Shown: positions 19,655 to 27,635 of the stretch, one piece after another
Layout of the letters: each line of letters begins with the position of its first letter
Numbering within the stretch: position 1 is the stretch's first letter
DNA from: Phytohabitans rumicis
Lineage (GTDB): Bacteria; Actinomycetota; Actinomycetes; Mycobacteriales; Micromonosporaceae
Direction of reading: 5' to 3'
Assembly (NCBI RefSeq): GCF_011764445.1
Contig: NZ_BLPG01000001.1
Location: forward strand, 5,208,001 to 5,272,000
DNA: 64,000 nucleotides
Translations under genes and position numbers: made by a program
Notes under the pieces: model-generated
Databases searched by the model: none
What the model was told of the DNA's origin: nothing
The model's input: the letters and a program-made list of their open reading frames with translations, nothing else

Positions 19655-20583
19655 TCAGTCGTTGGCGTGTAGGGCGGCGTTCAGTTCTACGCCGGTGCCT
19701 CGCCGGGGGCGGGCCTCCAGGGCGCCGGTCACCGAGTTGCGCAGGAAGAGCAGGCCGGACCGGCCGGACAGGGCCGCCGCCTTGACGATCTCGCCGGTCG
19801 GGAGAGTGATCTTGGAGCCGGCGGTCACGTAGCAGCCGGCCTCGACCACGCAGTCGTCGCCGAGCGAGATGCCGATGCCGGCGTTCGCGCCGATCAGGCA
19901 CCGCTCGCCGATCTGGATGCGCTCCCTGCCGCCGCCGGAGAGCGTACCCATGATGGATGCGCCGCCGCCCACGTCGGACCCGTCGCCGACGACGACGCCC
20001 GCGCTGATCCGGCCCTCGACCATCGAGGCGCCGAGCGTGCCGGCGTTGAAGTTCACGAAGCCCTCGTGCATAACCGTCGTGCCGGCCGCCAGGTGGGCGC
20101 CGAGGCGGACCCGGTCGGCGTCGGCGATCCGCACCCCGCCCGGCACCACGTAGTCGACCATGCGCGGGAACTTGTCGATGCCGTAGATGGTCAGGTGCCG
20201 GCCCGGGAGCGCTCGATGAGGCGCAGCTCGTCGACCCAGTCCGGCGGGCACGGCCCGGCCGAGGTCCAGGCGACGTTGGCCAGGACGCCGAAGACGCCGT
20301 CGAGGTTGATGTCGCCCGGCCGCACCTGGCGGTGCGAGAGCAGGTGCAGCCGCAGGTACGCGTCGGCGGCGTCCTTGGGCGGGTCCTCCAGCGACCCGAT
20401 CTCGGTGCGCACGGCGACGGTACGCAGGAGCGGGAGCGACCGTTCGCCGACGACCGTGACGGGCACCTCGTCGGCCGGGGCGACCCCCAGCCCGAGCTTG
20501 CCGGCCGGATACCAGGCGTCCAGCACCTGGTCATCGGTCGTCACGGTGGCAAGTCCGAGGCCCCAGGCCGGCAAACTCTGCAT
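19655..20583 (-). CDS. dapD: DapD: tetrahydrodipicolinate N-succinyltransferase, frameshifted in this sequence
   Basis: Succinylates tetrahydrodipicolinate in lysine/diaminopimelate synthesis, using succinyl-CoA. The N-terminal part ([21 protein letters not shown], then [12 protein letters not shown]) and the left-handed beta-helix part ([27 protein letters not shown] to the hexapeptide repeats) are both clear but lie in two frames. Restoring one base in the CCC run at about 20212 joins them into 309 residues, the usual length. It starts at 20583, divergent from dapE with only 14 bp between starts. The break is probably a sequencing error, since the gene should be essential for the cell wall. 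Confidence 0.9.
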
Positions 20584-20597
20584 GACGAAAAGGTACC

Positions 20598-21677
20598 GTG
20601 CCTGGCATGGCGAACCCGCTGACCCCCGAGGTTATGGCCGACCCGGTGGCGCTCACCCGCGCGCTGGTCGACATCGAGTCGGTCTCTCTCAACGAGAAGG
20701 AGATCGCGGACTGCGTGGAGGAGGTGCTCCAGGCCGCGCCGCACCTGTCCGTCCAGCGGTACGGCAACACGGTCATGGCGCGTACCGACGTCGGCCGCAG
20801 CGAGCGCGTCGTGCTCGCCGGACACCTCGACACGGTGCCGCACAACGACAACTTCCCGGCCACCATCCAGGACGACCTGATCTTCGGGTGCGGCACCGCG
20901 GACATGAAGTCGGGGGTCGCGTTCGCCCTGCACCTGGCCGTGACGGTGCCGCAGCCGCGGTTCGACGTGACGTACTTCTTCTACGAGGCCGAGGAGATCG
21001 AGGCCCAGTACAACGGGCTCTACCTGGTCGCGGCGGCCCACCCGGAGTGGCTGGCGGCGGACTTCGCGCTGTTGCTCGAACCGACGTACGGGGTGGTGGA
21101 GGCGGGCTGCCAGGGCACCATGCGGGCGCGGGTCGTCTCGACCGGCCGGCGGGCCCACTCGGCGCGCTCGTGGCGGGGCGTCAACGCGATCCACGCCGCG
21201 GGCGAGGTGCTCAACAGGCTGAAGGCGTACGAGCCGCGCACGGTCACGATCGACGGTTGCACGTACCGCGAAGGGCTCAACGCGGTGCGCATCAACGGCG
21301 GGGTCGCCGGCAACGTCATCCCCGACCGGTGCGAGGTGGATGTCAACTACCGCTTCGCACCCGACCGGAGCGAGGCCGAGGCGCACGCCCACGTACGGGA
21401 GATCTTCGCCGGCTTCGAGATCGAGGTGACCGACTCGGCGGGCGGCGCCCTGCCGGGCCTCACCGCCCCACCCGCCCGCGAATTCCTGGCCGCCGTCGGC
21501 GAGGCGCCGGTGGCCAAGCTGGGTTGGACTGATGTGTCCCGGTTTGCCGCCATGGGCATCCCGGCGCTCAACTTTGGCCCCGGCGATCCCAACCTCGCCC
21601 ACGCCCCCGACGAGCATGTGGAGATCGGGAAGATCCGCGACGGTGCGGCGACCCTGCACCGCTGGTTGGCCTCCTAG
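20598..21677 (+). CDS. dapE: DapE: succinyl-diaminopimelate desuccinylase
   Basis: A dinuclear zinc M20 amidohydrolase of 359 residues. It releases L,L-diaminopimelate from its N-succinyl form. Metal and catalytic motifs are AGHLDTVP, CGTADMKSG, EAEEIE and the C-terminal HAPDEH. The dimerisation lid (GRRAHSARSWRGVNAIH) is present. GTG 20598 follows AAAAGG; ATG 20607 is an alternative. It is divergent from dapD, so the two acyl-group steps of the pathway share a very short promoter region. Confidence 0.93.
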   Translation: MPGMANPLTPEVMADPVALTRALVDIESVSLNEKEIADCVEEVLQAAPHLSVQRYGNTVMARTDVGRSERVVLAGHLDTVPHNDNFPATIQDDLIFGCGTADMKSGVAFALHLAVTVPQPRFDVTYFFYEAEEIEAQYNGLYLVAAAHPEWLAADFALLLEPTYGVVEAGCQGTMRARVVSTGRRAHSARSWRGVNAIHAAGEVLNRLKAYEPRTVTIDGCTYREGLNAVRINGGVAGNVIPDRCEVDVNYRFAPDRSEAEAHAHVREIFAGFEIEVTDSAGGALPGLTAPPAREFLAAVGEAPVAKLGWTDVSRFAAMGIPALNFGPGDPNLAHAPDEHVEIGKIRDGAATLHRWLAS

Positions 21678-21824
21678 CTAGGCCGCCGTGCCGGTCTGCG
21701 GCTCGCGCCGCGGTGCGAGCGTGGCGTTGTCGCCCTGGTTGGCGGCCATCCTTCGCTCGGCCACCACCTCGCGGATCCGGCGCTGCATCTGCCGACGCTG
21801 GCGGATCATCTCGTTTCGGGTCAT
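21678..21824 (-). CDS. Small basic protein, 48 aa, conserved-looking
   Basis: This short reading frame is tail-to-tail with dapE; the two stops are adjacent. It starts at ATG 21824 after a strong GGGGAGGGG site. The product, MTRNEMIRQRRQMQRRIREV and on to a proline/threonine tail, is rich in arginine and glutamine and could form one amphipathic helix. No domain is recognisable. The strong ribosome site and the operator-like palindrome upstream (21851) support a real gene. Confidence 0.55.
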   Translation of the reverse strand: MTRNEMIRQRRQMQRRIREVVAERRMAANQGDNATLAPRREPQTGTAA

Positions 21825-21849
21825 CACGGTCGTCCCCTCCCCGCTCCGT

Positions 21850-21864
21850 GTATACCCAGTATGT
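21850..21864. promoter_or_regulatory. Operator-like palindrome upstream of the 48-aa gene and LOG genes
   Basis: ATACCCAGTAT (21852-21862) is a 4-3-4 palindrome in the divergent gap between the small minus-strand gene and the LOG operon. Read on the minus strand it is CATACTGGGTATA, which matches CATACTCGGTATG in the subtilase promoter (16190) at 11 of 13 positions. The flanking sequence is the most A+T-rich of the gap and fits a promoter. Confidence 0.4.
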
Positions 21865-21937
21865 GAAATCTAAGACGCATGACGCGCCGGTTTGGTTGCC
21901 TCCATCTCAGGAGTAGCCCCGCACTACGGTTGATTCC

Positions 21938-22756
21938 ATGAACCACATAAACCGCGGCCGCATTCCAGGTCCCGAGCGTCACCGTGGGGCGGTCACGCTG
22001 CGTCGCGAAGCGATCCCGGGGAGTACGGCTGACGAGCGGTTGCTCGACTCCCGGCAGCGGGCGGAGTGGAAGACGAAGGACGCGTGGCGGGCACTGCGGA
22101 TCCTGTCCGAGTTCGTCGAGGGGTTCGACACGCTGGCGGATCTGCCGCCCGCGGTCAGTGTCTTCGGTTCGGCCCGCAGCAAGGTGGACAGCCCCGAGTG
22201 CGAGATGGCGGAGCGGCTCGGCGCCGCCCTCGCGCACGCCGGGTACGCCGTGATCACCGGCGGCGGGCCAGGCGTGATGGAGGCGGCCAACAAGGGCGCC
22301 AACGAGGCCGGCGGGCTGTCGGTGGGGCTCGGCATCGAGCTGCCGTTCGAGCAGGGCATCAACGAGTGGGTCGACATGGGCATCGACTTCCGCTACTTCT
22401 TCGCCCGCAAGACCATGTTCGTCAAGTACGCGCAGGCGTTCGTCGTACTGCCCGGCGGCTTCGGGACGATGGACGAGCTCTTCGAGGCGCTCACGCTGGT
22501 GCAGACCGGCAAGGTCACCCGGTTCCCGGTCGTACTCATGGGGTCGGCGTACTGGCGCGGCCTGCTGGCCTGGCTGCGCGAGACGATGGCGGCCGAAAGC
22601 AAGATCGGCCCGGCCGACCTCGAACTGATGCTGGTCACCGACGACGTCGACGAGGCCGTGCGGCACATCGTGCAGGCCGACGCCGCGCTGGCCGCGGAGC
22701 AGGAGGCCCTCAAGTCGTCCGCCCAGTCTTCCTCGTCCCCCGAGACGGGGCGCTGA
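21938..22756 (+). CDS. LOG/TIGR00730 family Rossmann protein (nucleoside 5'-monophosphate phosphoribohydrolase)
   Basis: A protein of 272 residues of the family once called lysine decarboxylase-like. Members of the LOG family cleave nucleoside 5'-monophosphates (cytokinin-type or purine) to base and ribose 5-phosphate. The diagnostic motifs are GGGPGVMEAANKGA and PGGFGTMDELFEALT. An extra N-terminal 65 residues with RQRAEWKTKDAWRALRI and a C-terminal acidic/serine tail make it longer than classic LOG. It begins at ATG 21938. A second LOG gene follows after one base, so the two may form a hetero-oligomer or differ in substrate. Confidence 0.9.
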   Translation: MNHINRGRIPGPERHRGAVTLRREAIPGSTADERLLDSRQRAEWKTKDAWRALRILSEFVEGFDTLADLPPAVSVFGSARSKVDSPECEMAERLGAALAHAGYAVITGGGPGVMEAANKGANEAGGLSVGLGIELPFEQGINEWVDMGIDFRYFFARKTMFVKYAQAFVVLPGGFGTMDELFEALTLVQTGKVTRFPVVLMGSAYWRGLLAWLRETMAAESKIGPADLELMLVTDDVDEAVRHIVQADAALAAEQEALKSSAQSSSSPETGR

Positions 22757-22757
22757 C

Positions 22758-23306
22758 GTGGCCGCGATCTGCGTCTTCTGCGCCTCCTCGCGCACGCTGG
22801 ACCAGCGCTGGCTGGACCTGGCCCACGAGACCGGCCGGGAGATCGCCCGGCGCGGGCACACCCTGGTCTCCGGCGGCGGTCGCGTCGGGATGATGGGCGC
22901 GGTCGCCGAGGGTGCCCGGGCCGGCGGCGCGTTCACCCTCGGGGTGATGCCGCAGACCCTGGTCGACCGCGAGATCGCCGACACCGACGCGGACGAGCTG
23001 GTGGTCACCGACGGCATGCTCAGCCGCAAGGCCCTGATGATCGAGAAGTCGGACGCGTTCATCACCCTGCCCGGCGGACTGGGCACGCTCGACGAGCTCT
23101 TCGAGGTGTGGACGACCGGGATGCTGGGCATGCACCGCAAGCCCATCGTGCTCGTCGACGCGGACGGCTTCTACGCCGGCCTGGTCGACTGGCTGGGTGG
23201 TCTGGCCCGTACGTCGTTCGCCCGCTCGGACGCCCTCGACCTGCTGATCGTCGCCGACTCCGTACCCGCCGCCCTGGACGCCGTCGAGTCCCGCGTCGCC
23301 CACTGA
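22758..23306 (+). CDS. LOG/TIGR00730 family phosphoribohydrolase, second tandem copy
   Basis: A compact LOG protein of 182 residues, the usual family length. Motifs are SGGGRVGMMGAVAEGA and PGGLGTLDELFEVWT, with MLSRKALM before the active-site loop. The start VAAICVFCASSRTLD is the standard LOG N-terminus. GTG 22758 lies one base after the previous stop. Its identity to the first copy is only moderate, so this is an old paralogue pair rather than a recent duplication. Confidence 0.9.
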   Translation: MAAICVFCASSRTLDQRWLDLAHETGREIARRGHTLVSGGGRVGMMGAVAEGARAGGAFTLGVMPQTLVDREIADTDADELVVTDGMLSRKALMIEKSDAFITLPGGLGTLDELFEVWTTGMLGMHRKPIVLVDADGFYAGLVDWLGGLARTSFARSDALDLLIVADSVPAALDAVESRVAH

Positions 23307-23310
23307 CGCC

Positions 23311-23393
23311 CGCGCGCCCGCTGTCCGCGCGCCCGCTGTCCGCGCGCCCGCTGTCCGCGCGCCCGCTGTCCGCGCGCCCGCTGTCCGCGCGCC
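23311..23393. repeat. 15-bp tandem repeat, five full copies plus a partial
   Basis: The unit CGCGCGCCCGCTGTC repeats exactly five times from 23311 to 23385 and starts a sixth copy. It begins right after the second LOG stop and leads into palindromic element copy C. The unit is 15 bp, so all copies keep one reading phase, but no gene covers it. Confidence 0.9.
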
Positions 23394-23404
23394 CCGCGTG
23401 GCCC

Positions 23405-23539
23405 GCGCGCCTGCGCGGCGCGTCGATCAAGGGATTGCGCGTCGATCAAGGGCATATGGCCGTGCTTTGATCTCCGATCCACGACCGTATGCCCTTGATC
23501 GGCGAGAGAGTCCTTGATCGACGCGCCGCGCAGGCGCGC
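23405..23539. repeat. Dispersed palindromic element, copy C (longest)
   Basis: This copy has the standard inner hairpin, the GATCAAGG/CCTTGATC outer arms and an additional outer stem. In the additional stem, 28 bases at 23405-23432 are an inverted repeat of 23512-23539, including GCGCGCCTGCGCGGCG. The loop carries CTTTGATCTCC. The whole unit could fold into a hairpin of about 135 nt. It is flanked on both sides by different short tandem repeats, which suggests slippage or repair at this site. Confidence 0.9.
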
Positions 23540-23541
23540 GC

Positions 23542-23589
23542 AGCGCGCGGCCCGCGGAGCGCGCGGCCCGCGGAGCGCGCGGCCCGCGG
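23542..23589. repeat. 16-bp G+C tandem repeat, three copies
   Basis: The unit AGCGCGCGGCCCGCGG repeats three times directly after element copy C. The region from here to about 23690 remains almost pure G+C, with further imperfect copies (GTGGCGGGCC). Nothing else is recognisable up to the promoter of the lamin-tail gene. Confidence 0.85.
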
Positions 23590-23803
23590 AGCGCCGCGCG
23601 GAGGCCCGTGGCGGGCCGGGCGGACGTGGCGGGCGGCCGCGCGGCGGCCCGTGGCGGGCCGGACGGGTCGGTGGGGCGCCGATCATCGGCGGGATTTGAC
23701 CCGACACGCCTCGTGATTCCGGACACGCCGCACCCCCGACTGTGGACACAATCTGTGCTCCGGTCGCCACCCACGGGCATCGGAAAACACGATGGAGGGG
23801 CAC

Positions 23804-24262
23804 GTGAAGAAGACGGTTGGGATCCTGGCGGCGGCGCTGTTCGGCGCGGCCCTCTCGCTCGCGGGCGTGGCGCCGGCCAGCGCGGCCACGCCGAGCCTGC
23901 GCTTCCACGGCGCGCAGTACGACTCGCCCGGCACGGACAACCGCACCAACGCGAGCCTCAACGCCGAGTGGGTCTCGCTCGTCAACACCGGTGCCAAAGC
24001 GGTGAACCTCAACGGGTACACGATCCGGGACAAGGCCGGGCACGTGTACAAGTTCGGCAGCGTCACGATCGCCGCGAAGGGCGGCCGGATCTGGCTGCAC
24101 ACCGGTTCCGGCAAGAACGACGCCAAGAACCGCTACTGGGGCAGCAAGGCGTACATCTGGAACAACAACGGGGACACCGCCTACCTGCGCAACGCCGCCG
24201 GCAAGCAGGTCGACTCCTGCGCCTGGGCGTACAAGAAGGGACGCTCCTGGGTGGGCTGCTGA
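23804..24262 (+). CDS. Small secreted lamin-tail-domain (LTD) protein
   Basis: A protein of 152 residues. The signal peptide VKKTVGILAAALFGAALSLA ends in APASAA. The rest is one lamin-tail domain, with NAEWVSLVNTGAKAVNLNGY, the glycine/tryptophan pattern IWLHTGSG, and the final VDSCAWAYKKGRSWVGC. The two cysteines near the C-terminus could form a disulfide. GTG 23804 has GGAGGGG at proper spacing; ATG 23792 is upstream but uses the ribosome site as codons. LTDs bind surfaces, nucleic acid or protein partners in secreted proteins. Function is unknown, and a stand-alone LTD implies an adaptor or stress-exported role. Confidence 0.85.
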   Translation: MKKTVGILAAALFGAALSLAGVAPASAATPSLRFHGAQYDSPGTDNRTNASLNAEWVSLVNTGAKAVNLNGYTIRDKAGHVYKFGSVTIAAKGGRIWLHTGSGKNDAKNRYWGSKAYIWNNNGDTAYLRNAAGKQVDSCAWAYKKGRSWVGC

Positions 24263-24289
24263 CCGCGGTCGTCGTACGGGCGTGGTGTG

Positions 24290-27200
24290 ATGGGCGGCGT
24301 GCAGGCGTACCGGCTGGTCCGCCGGCCGGCCGACGCCGCGCCGGAGCGACTCGACGACCCCTTGCAGCGGCACGTCATCGGGCACACCGACGGGCCGCTG
24401 CTGGTCATCGGCGGTCCCGGCACCGGTAAGACGGACACGCTGGTCGAGGCGGTCGCCGCCCGCGTCGACGAGGGCACCGATCCGGAGCGGATCCTGGTGC
24501 TCACGTTCGGGCGGCGCTCCGCAACCGCGCTGCGCCACCGGATCGAGGCGCGGGTGGCCGGCCCTCGGGCCGGCTCGGTCCGAGACGATAAGCGAAGCGA
24601 CGAGTCCGGACCGAGCCGGCCCGAGGGCCGAGCGGGAGCGGAGCGACCGCCAGCTGGCAGAGCGGTAACGGCCGCGTCGTGCACGAGCCGCTCGTGCGCA
24701 CCTTCCACGCGTACGCCTTCGGTCTGCTCCGCCGCGCGGCCGCCGAGCGTGGTGAGCCCTCGCCCGGCTGCTCACCGGGCCCGAGCAGGATCTGGTCATC
24801 CGCGAGCTGCTGCAGGCCGCGGACGACGACTGGCCGCCGGGGCTGCGGCCGGCGCTACCCACGCGGGCGTTCGCCGGGCAGCTGCGCGACCTGCTGCTGC
24901 GCGCCGCCGAGCGCGGGGTCAGCCCGGCCGAGCTGGCCCGGCTGGGCGACCGGCTGGGCCGCGCCGACTGGCGGGCCGCCGCGCGCTTCCTGCACGAGTA
25001 CGTCGCGGTGCTGGCCCTGCGCGACGCCACCACCCGGGGCTCGGTGGCCTACGACAACGCCGAGCTGGTCCGCGCCGCCGCCGGGCTGCTCAGCGACGAT
25101 CCGGAGCTGCTGGCGCAGGAGCGGCGCCGGCTGGAGCACGTCTACGTCGACGAGCTGGCCGACACCGACCCGGCCCAGATGGGGCTGCTGTCCCTTGTGG
25201 CCGGTGGCGGCAAGCGGGTGGTGGCGTTCGCCGACCCGGACTCGTCGACGTACGCGTTCCGCGGCGCCGACCCGACCGCCGTCGGCACGTTCACGCACCG
25301 CTTCCGTACCGCCTCGGGCGCGGTCGCGCCAGCCGTCAACCTGCACACCAACTACCGCACCGGCGGCGAGCTGCTCGCCGCGACCGGGCGCGTCGCACGC
25401 CGGCTGCGCGGGCCGGCCGGCCACCGCGCACAGACCCCGGCCGCCGAGGTCACCAGCGCCGTCGAGGTGCGGACCTTCCGGACCGGCACCAGCGAGTCCG
25501 GGTACGTCGCACACGTGCTCCGCCAGGCCCATCTGCTGGACGGGGTGCCGTGGTCGCGCATGGCCGTACTCGTGCGGTCGACGGTCTTGCAGCTCGCGTC
25601 GTTGCAGCGGGCGTTGCACGCGGCCGGCGTGCCGACGGTGACCCAGGCCGAAGATCTGCCGCTGCACCTGCAGCCGGCGGTGGCGCCGCTGCTGCTGCTC
25701 CTGCGCTGTGCGCTGGAGCCGGACCGGCTGGACGAGGAGGCGGCGGTCTCGCTGCTGCACTCGCCGCTGGGCGGGGCGGACCCGCTCGGCGAGCGCCGGC
25801 TGCGTCAGGGGCTGCGGGCGCTCGCGCTGGCCGGTGGCGACCCGCGCCCATCCGGTGAGCTGCTGGTCGACGCGCTGCGCGATCCGGCGGAGCTGGCCGC
25901 GGTCGAGCGCCGCTGGGCCGCGCCCGCGAAGGCCATCGCGGCCCTCATCGCCACCGCGAAGGAGGCGGCGGCGAATCCCGGCGCGACGGTGGAAGACGTG
26001 CTGTGGGCGGTGTGGCGGGCCAGTGGGCTGGCCGAGCGGTGGTACGGCCTGACCGCCCGCGGCGGGCCGGTCGGCGACGCCGGTGAGGAGCGGGGCCTGC
26101 AGTGGCGGGGCGTGGCGGCCGACCGCGACCTCGACGCGGTCGTGGCGCTCTTCGACACCGCGGCGCGCTTCGTCGACCGGCTCCCCGGCGCGCGGACCGA
26201 GATCTTCCTCGACCACGTCTTCGGCCAGGAGCTGCCGGCCGACTCGATCGCGCCGAGCGCCGACCGCGGCGAGGCCGTACGGCTGCTGACCGCCCACGCC
26301 GCCAAGGGCCTGGAGTGGGACGTCGTGGTGGTCGCCGGCGTACAGGAAGGGATCTGGCCCGATCTGCGCCTGCGTGGCAGCCTGCTCGGCTCGGAGCGCC
26401 TGGTCGACGTGCTCGCCGGCCGGGCCGACGCGGCCGGCGTCGCCGCGTCGCTGGTGGGCCAGACGTCGGCGCTGCTCGACGAGGAGCGGCGGCTGTTCTA
26501 CGTGGCCACCACCCGGGCGCGGCGGCGGCTGCTGGTGACCGCGGTCGCGTCCGCGGCGGTGGGCGGCAGCGACCACGAGGAGCAGCCGAGCCGGTTCCTG
26601 CACGAGCTGATGCCGGTGTCCGAGTCCGATGAGGACGCCGACGAGTTGCCCGTCGGGCGGCTGCCCCGCGCGCTGACGCTGCCCGCGTTGGTGGCCGAGC
26701 TGCGTACCGCGGTGACCGACCCGGCCTCGCCCGCGGAGCGCAAGCGCGCGGCGGCGGCCGAGCTGGCCCGGCTGGCCCTCGCGGGCGTGCCCGGCGCGCA
26801 CCCGAACGACTGGTGGGGCCTGCGCGAGCTGTCCGACGACCGGCCGCTGGTCGACGAGGGCGAGCCGGTCAAGGTAACGCCGTCCACGATGGAGAGTGCG
26901 CTGCGGTGCAGCCTGCGCTGGCTGCTGGAGCGGCACGGCGGCAGCCCGCCGGCCAGCGCGGCGCAGGGCGTGGGCAACCTCGTGCACGCCGCGGCGATGC
27001 TCGCCGAAGACGCCACGGTCGACCGGGGGCAGCTGCTGGAGTACATCGCGGGGCGGTTCGACGCGATCGAGCTGGCCGCCCAGTGGATGGCCGGCGCCGA
27101 GCGGGCCCGCGCCGAGGCGATGGTCGACAAGCTGCTGCGCTGGCTGGCGACCAACCCGCGGCGGCTGCTCGCGATCGAGCACGAGTTCGCGGTGCGGCTG

Positions 27201-27635
27201 GCCGACCCGCTGCGCCCGGTCGACCTGACCGGCCGGGTCGACCGGCTGGAGCTGGACGCCGACGGCCGGCTCGTCGTCGTCGACCTCAAGACCGGCAAGA
27301 CCACGTCGGTCACCGAGGCGGAGCTCGCCGAGCATCCGCAGCTCGGGGCGTACCAGGCGGCGGTCGAGGCGGGGGCGTTCGCCGAGCACGGCGACGAGAC
27401 CGGCGGGGCGTCGCTGGTGCAGCTCGGCACCACCGCGAAGGAGGCCAAGGAGCAGGCCCAGGCCGCCGTCGGCGAGGGCGAGGAGCCGGGCTGGGCCGGC
27501 GCACTGGTACGGCGTACCGCCGAGACGATGGCGGCCTCGACCTTCCACGCGGTGGCCAACTCCCGTTGCCGGGTGTGCCCGGTGCGCAGTAGCTGCCCGA
27601 TCTCTGGCAAGGGCCGGCAGGTGGTCGAGCCATGA
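24290..27635 (+). CDS. adnA: AdnA-like helicase-nuclease subunit, interrupted by a palindrome and a frameshift
   Basis: First subunit of the actinobacterial AdnAB end-resection motor for double-strand break repair. Walker A is GGPGTGKT near residue 43 and motif Ia is VLTFGRRSATALRHRIEARV. The C-terminus has a RecB-type nuclease (VDLTGRVDRLEL, VVDLKTGKT) and Fe-S cysteines (CRVCPVRSSC). The frame is open to about 24559. A palindromic insert of roughly 110 bp follows. The gene resumes at about 24676 (VHEPLVRTFHAYAFGLLRR), shifts again at CCC 24763-24765, then is open to 27635. Its ATGA end overlaps adnB. The second shift looks like a sequencing error; the palindrome looks real. Confidence 0.82.
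24560..24629. repeat. 23-bp perfect inverted repeat inside adnA
   Basis: Arms 24560-24582 and 24607-24629 are perfect complements (each begins or ends with GGCCCTCGGGCC or its complement) around a 24-base spacer, AGACGATAAGCGAAGCGACG and four more. The following 40 bases (GAGCGGGAGCGGAGCGACC) look like part of the same unit. It falls between two conserved helicase motifs where family members have no such insert. The reading frame upstream stays open through it. Confidence 0.85.

Noticed and set aside
23311-23589. Possible CRISPR array in the repeat-rich region
   Set aside because: The units are contiguous 15-16 bp tandem repeats without unique spacers, and no cas gene lies in the window.
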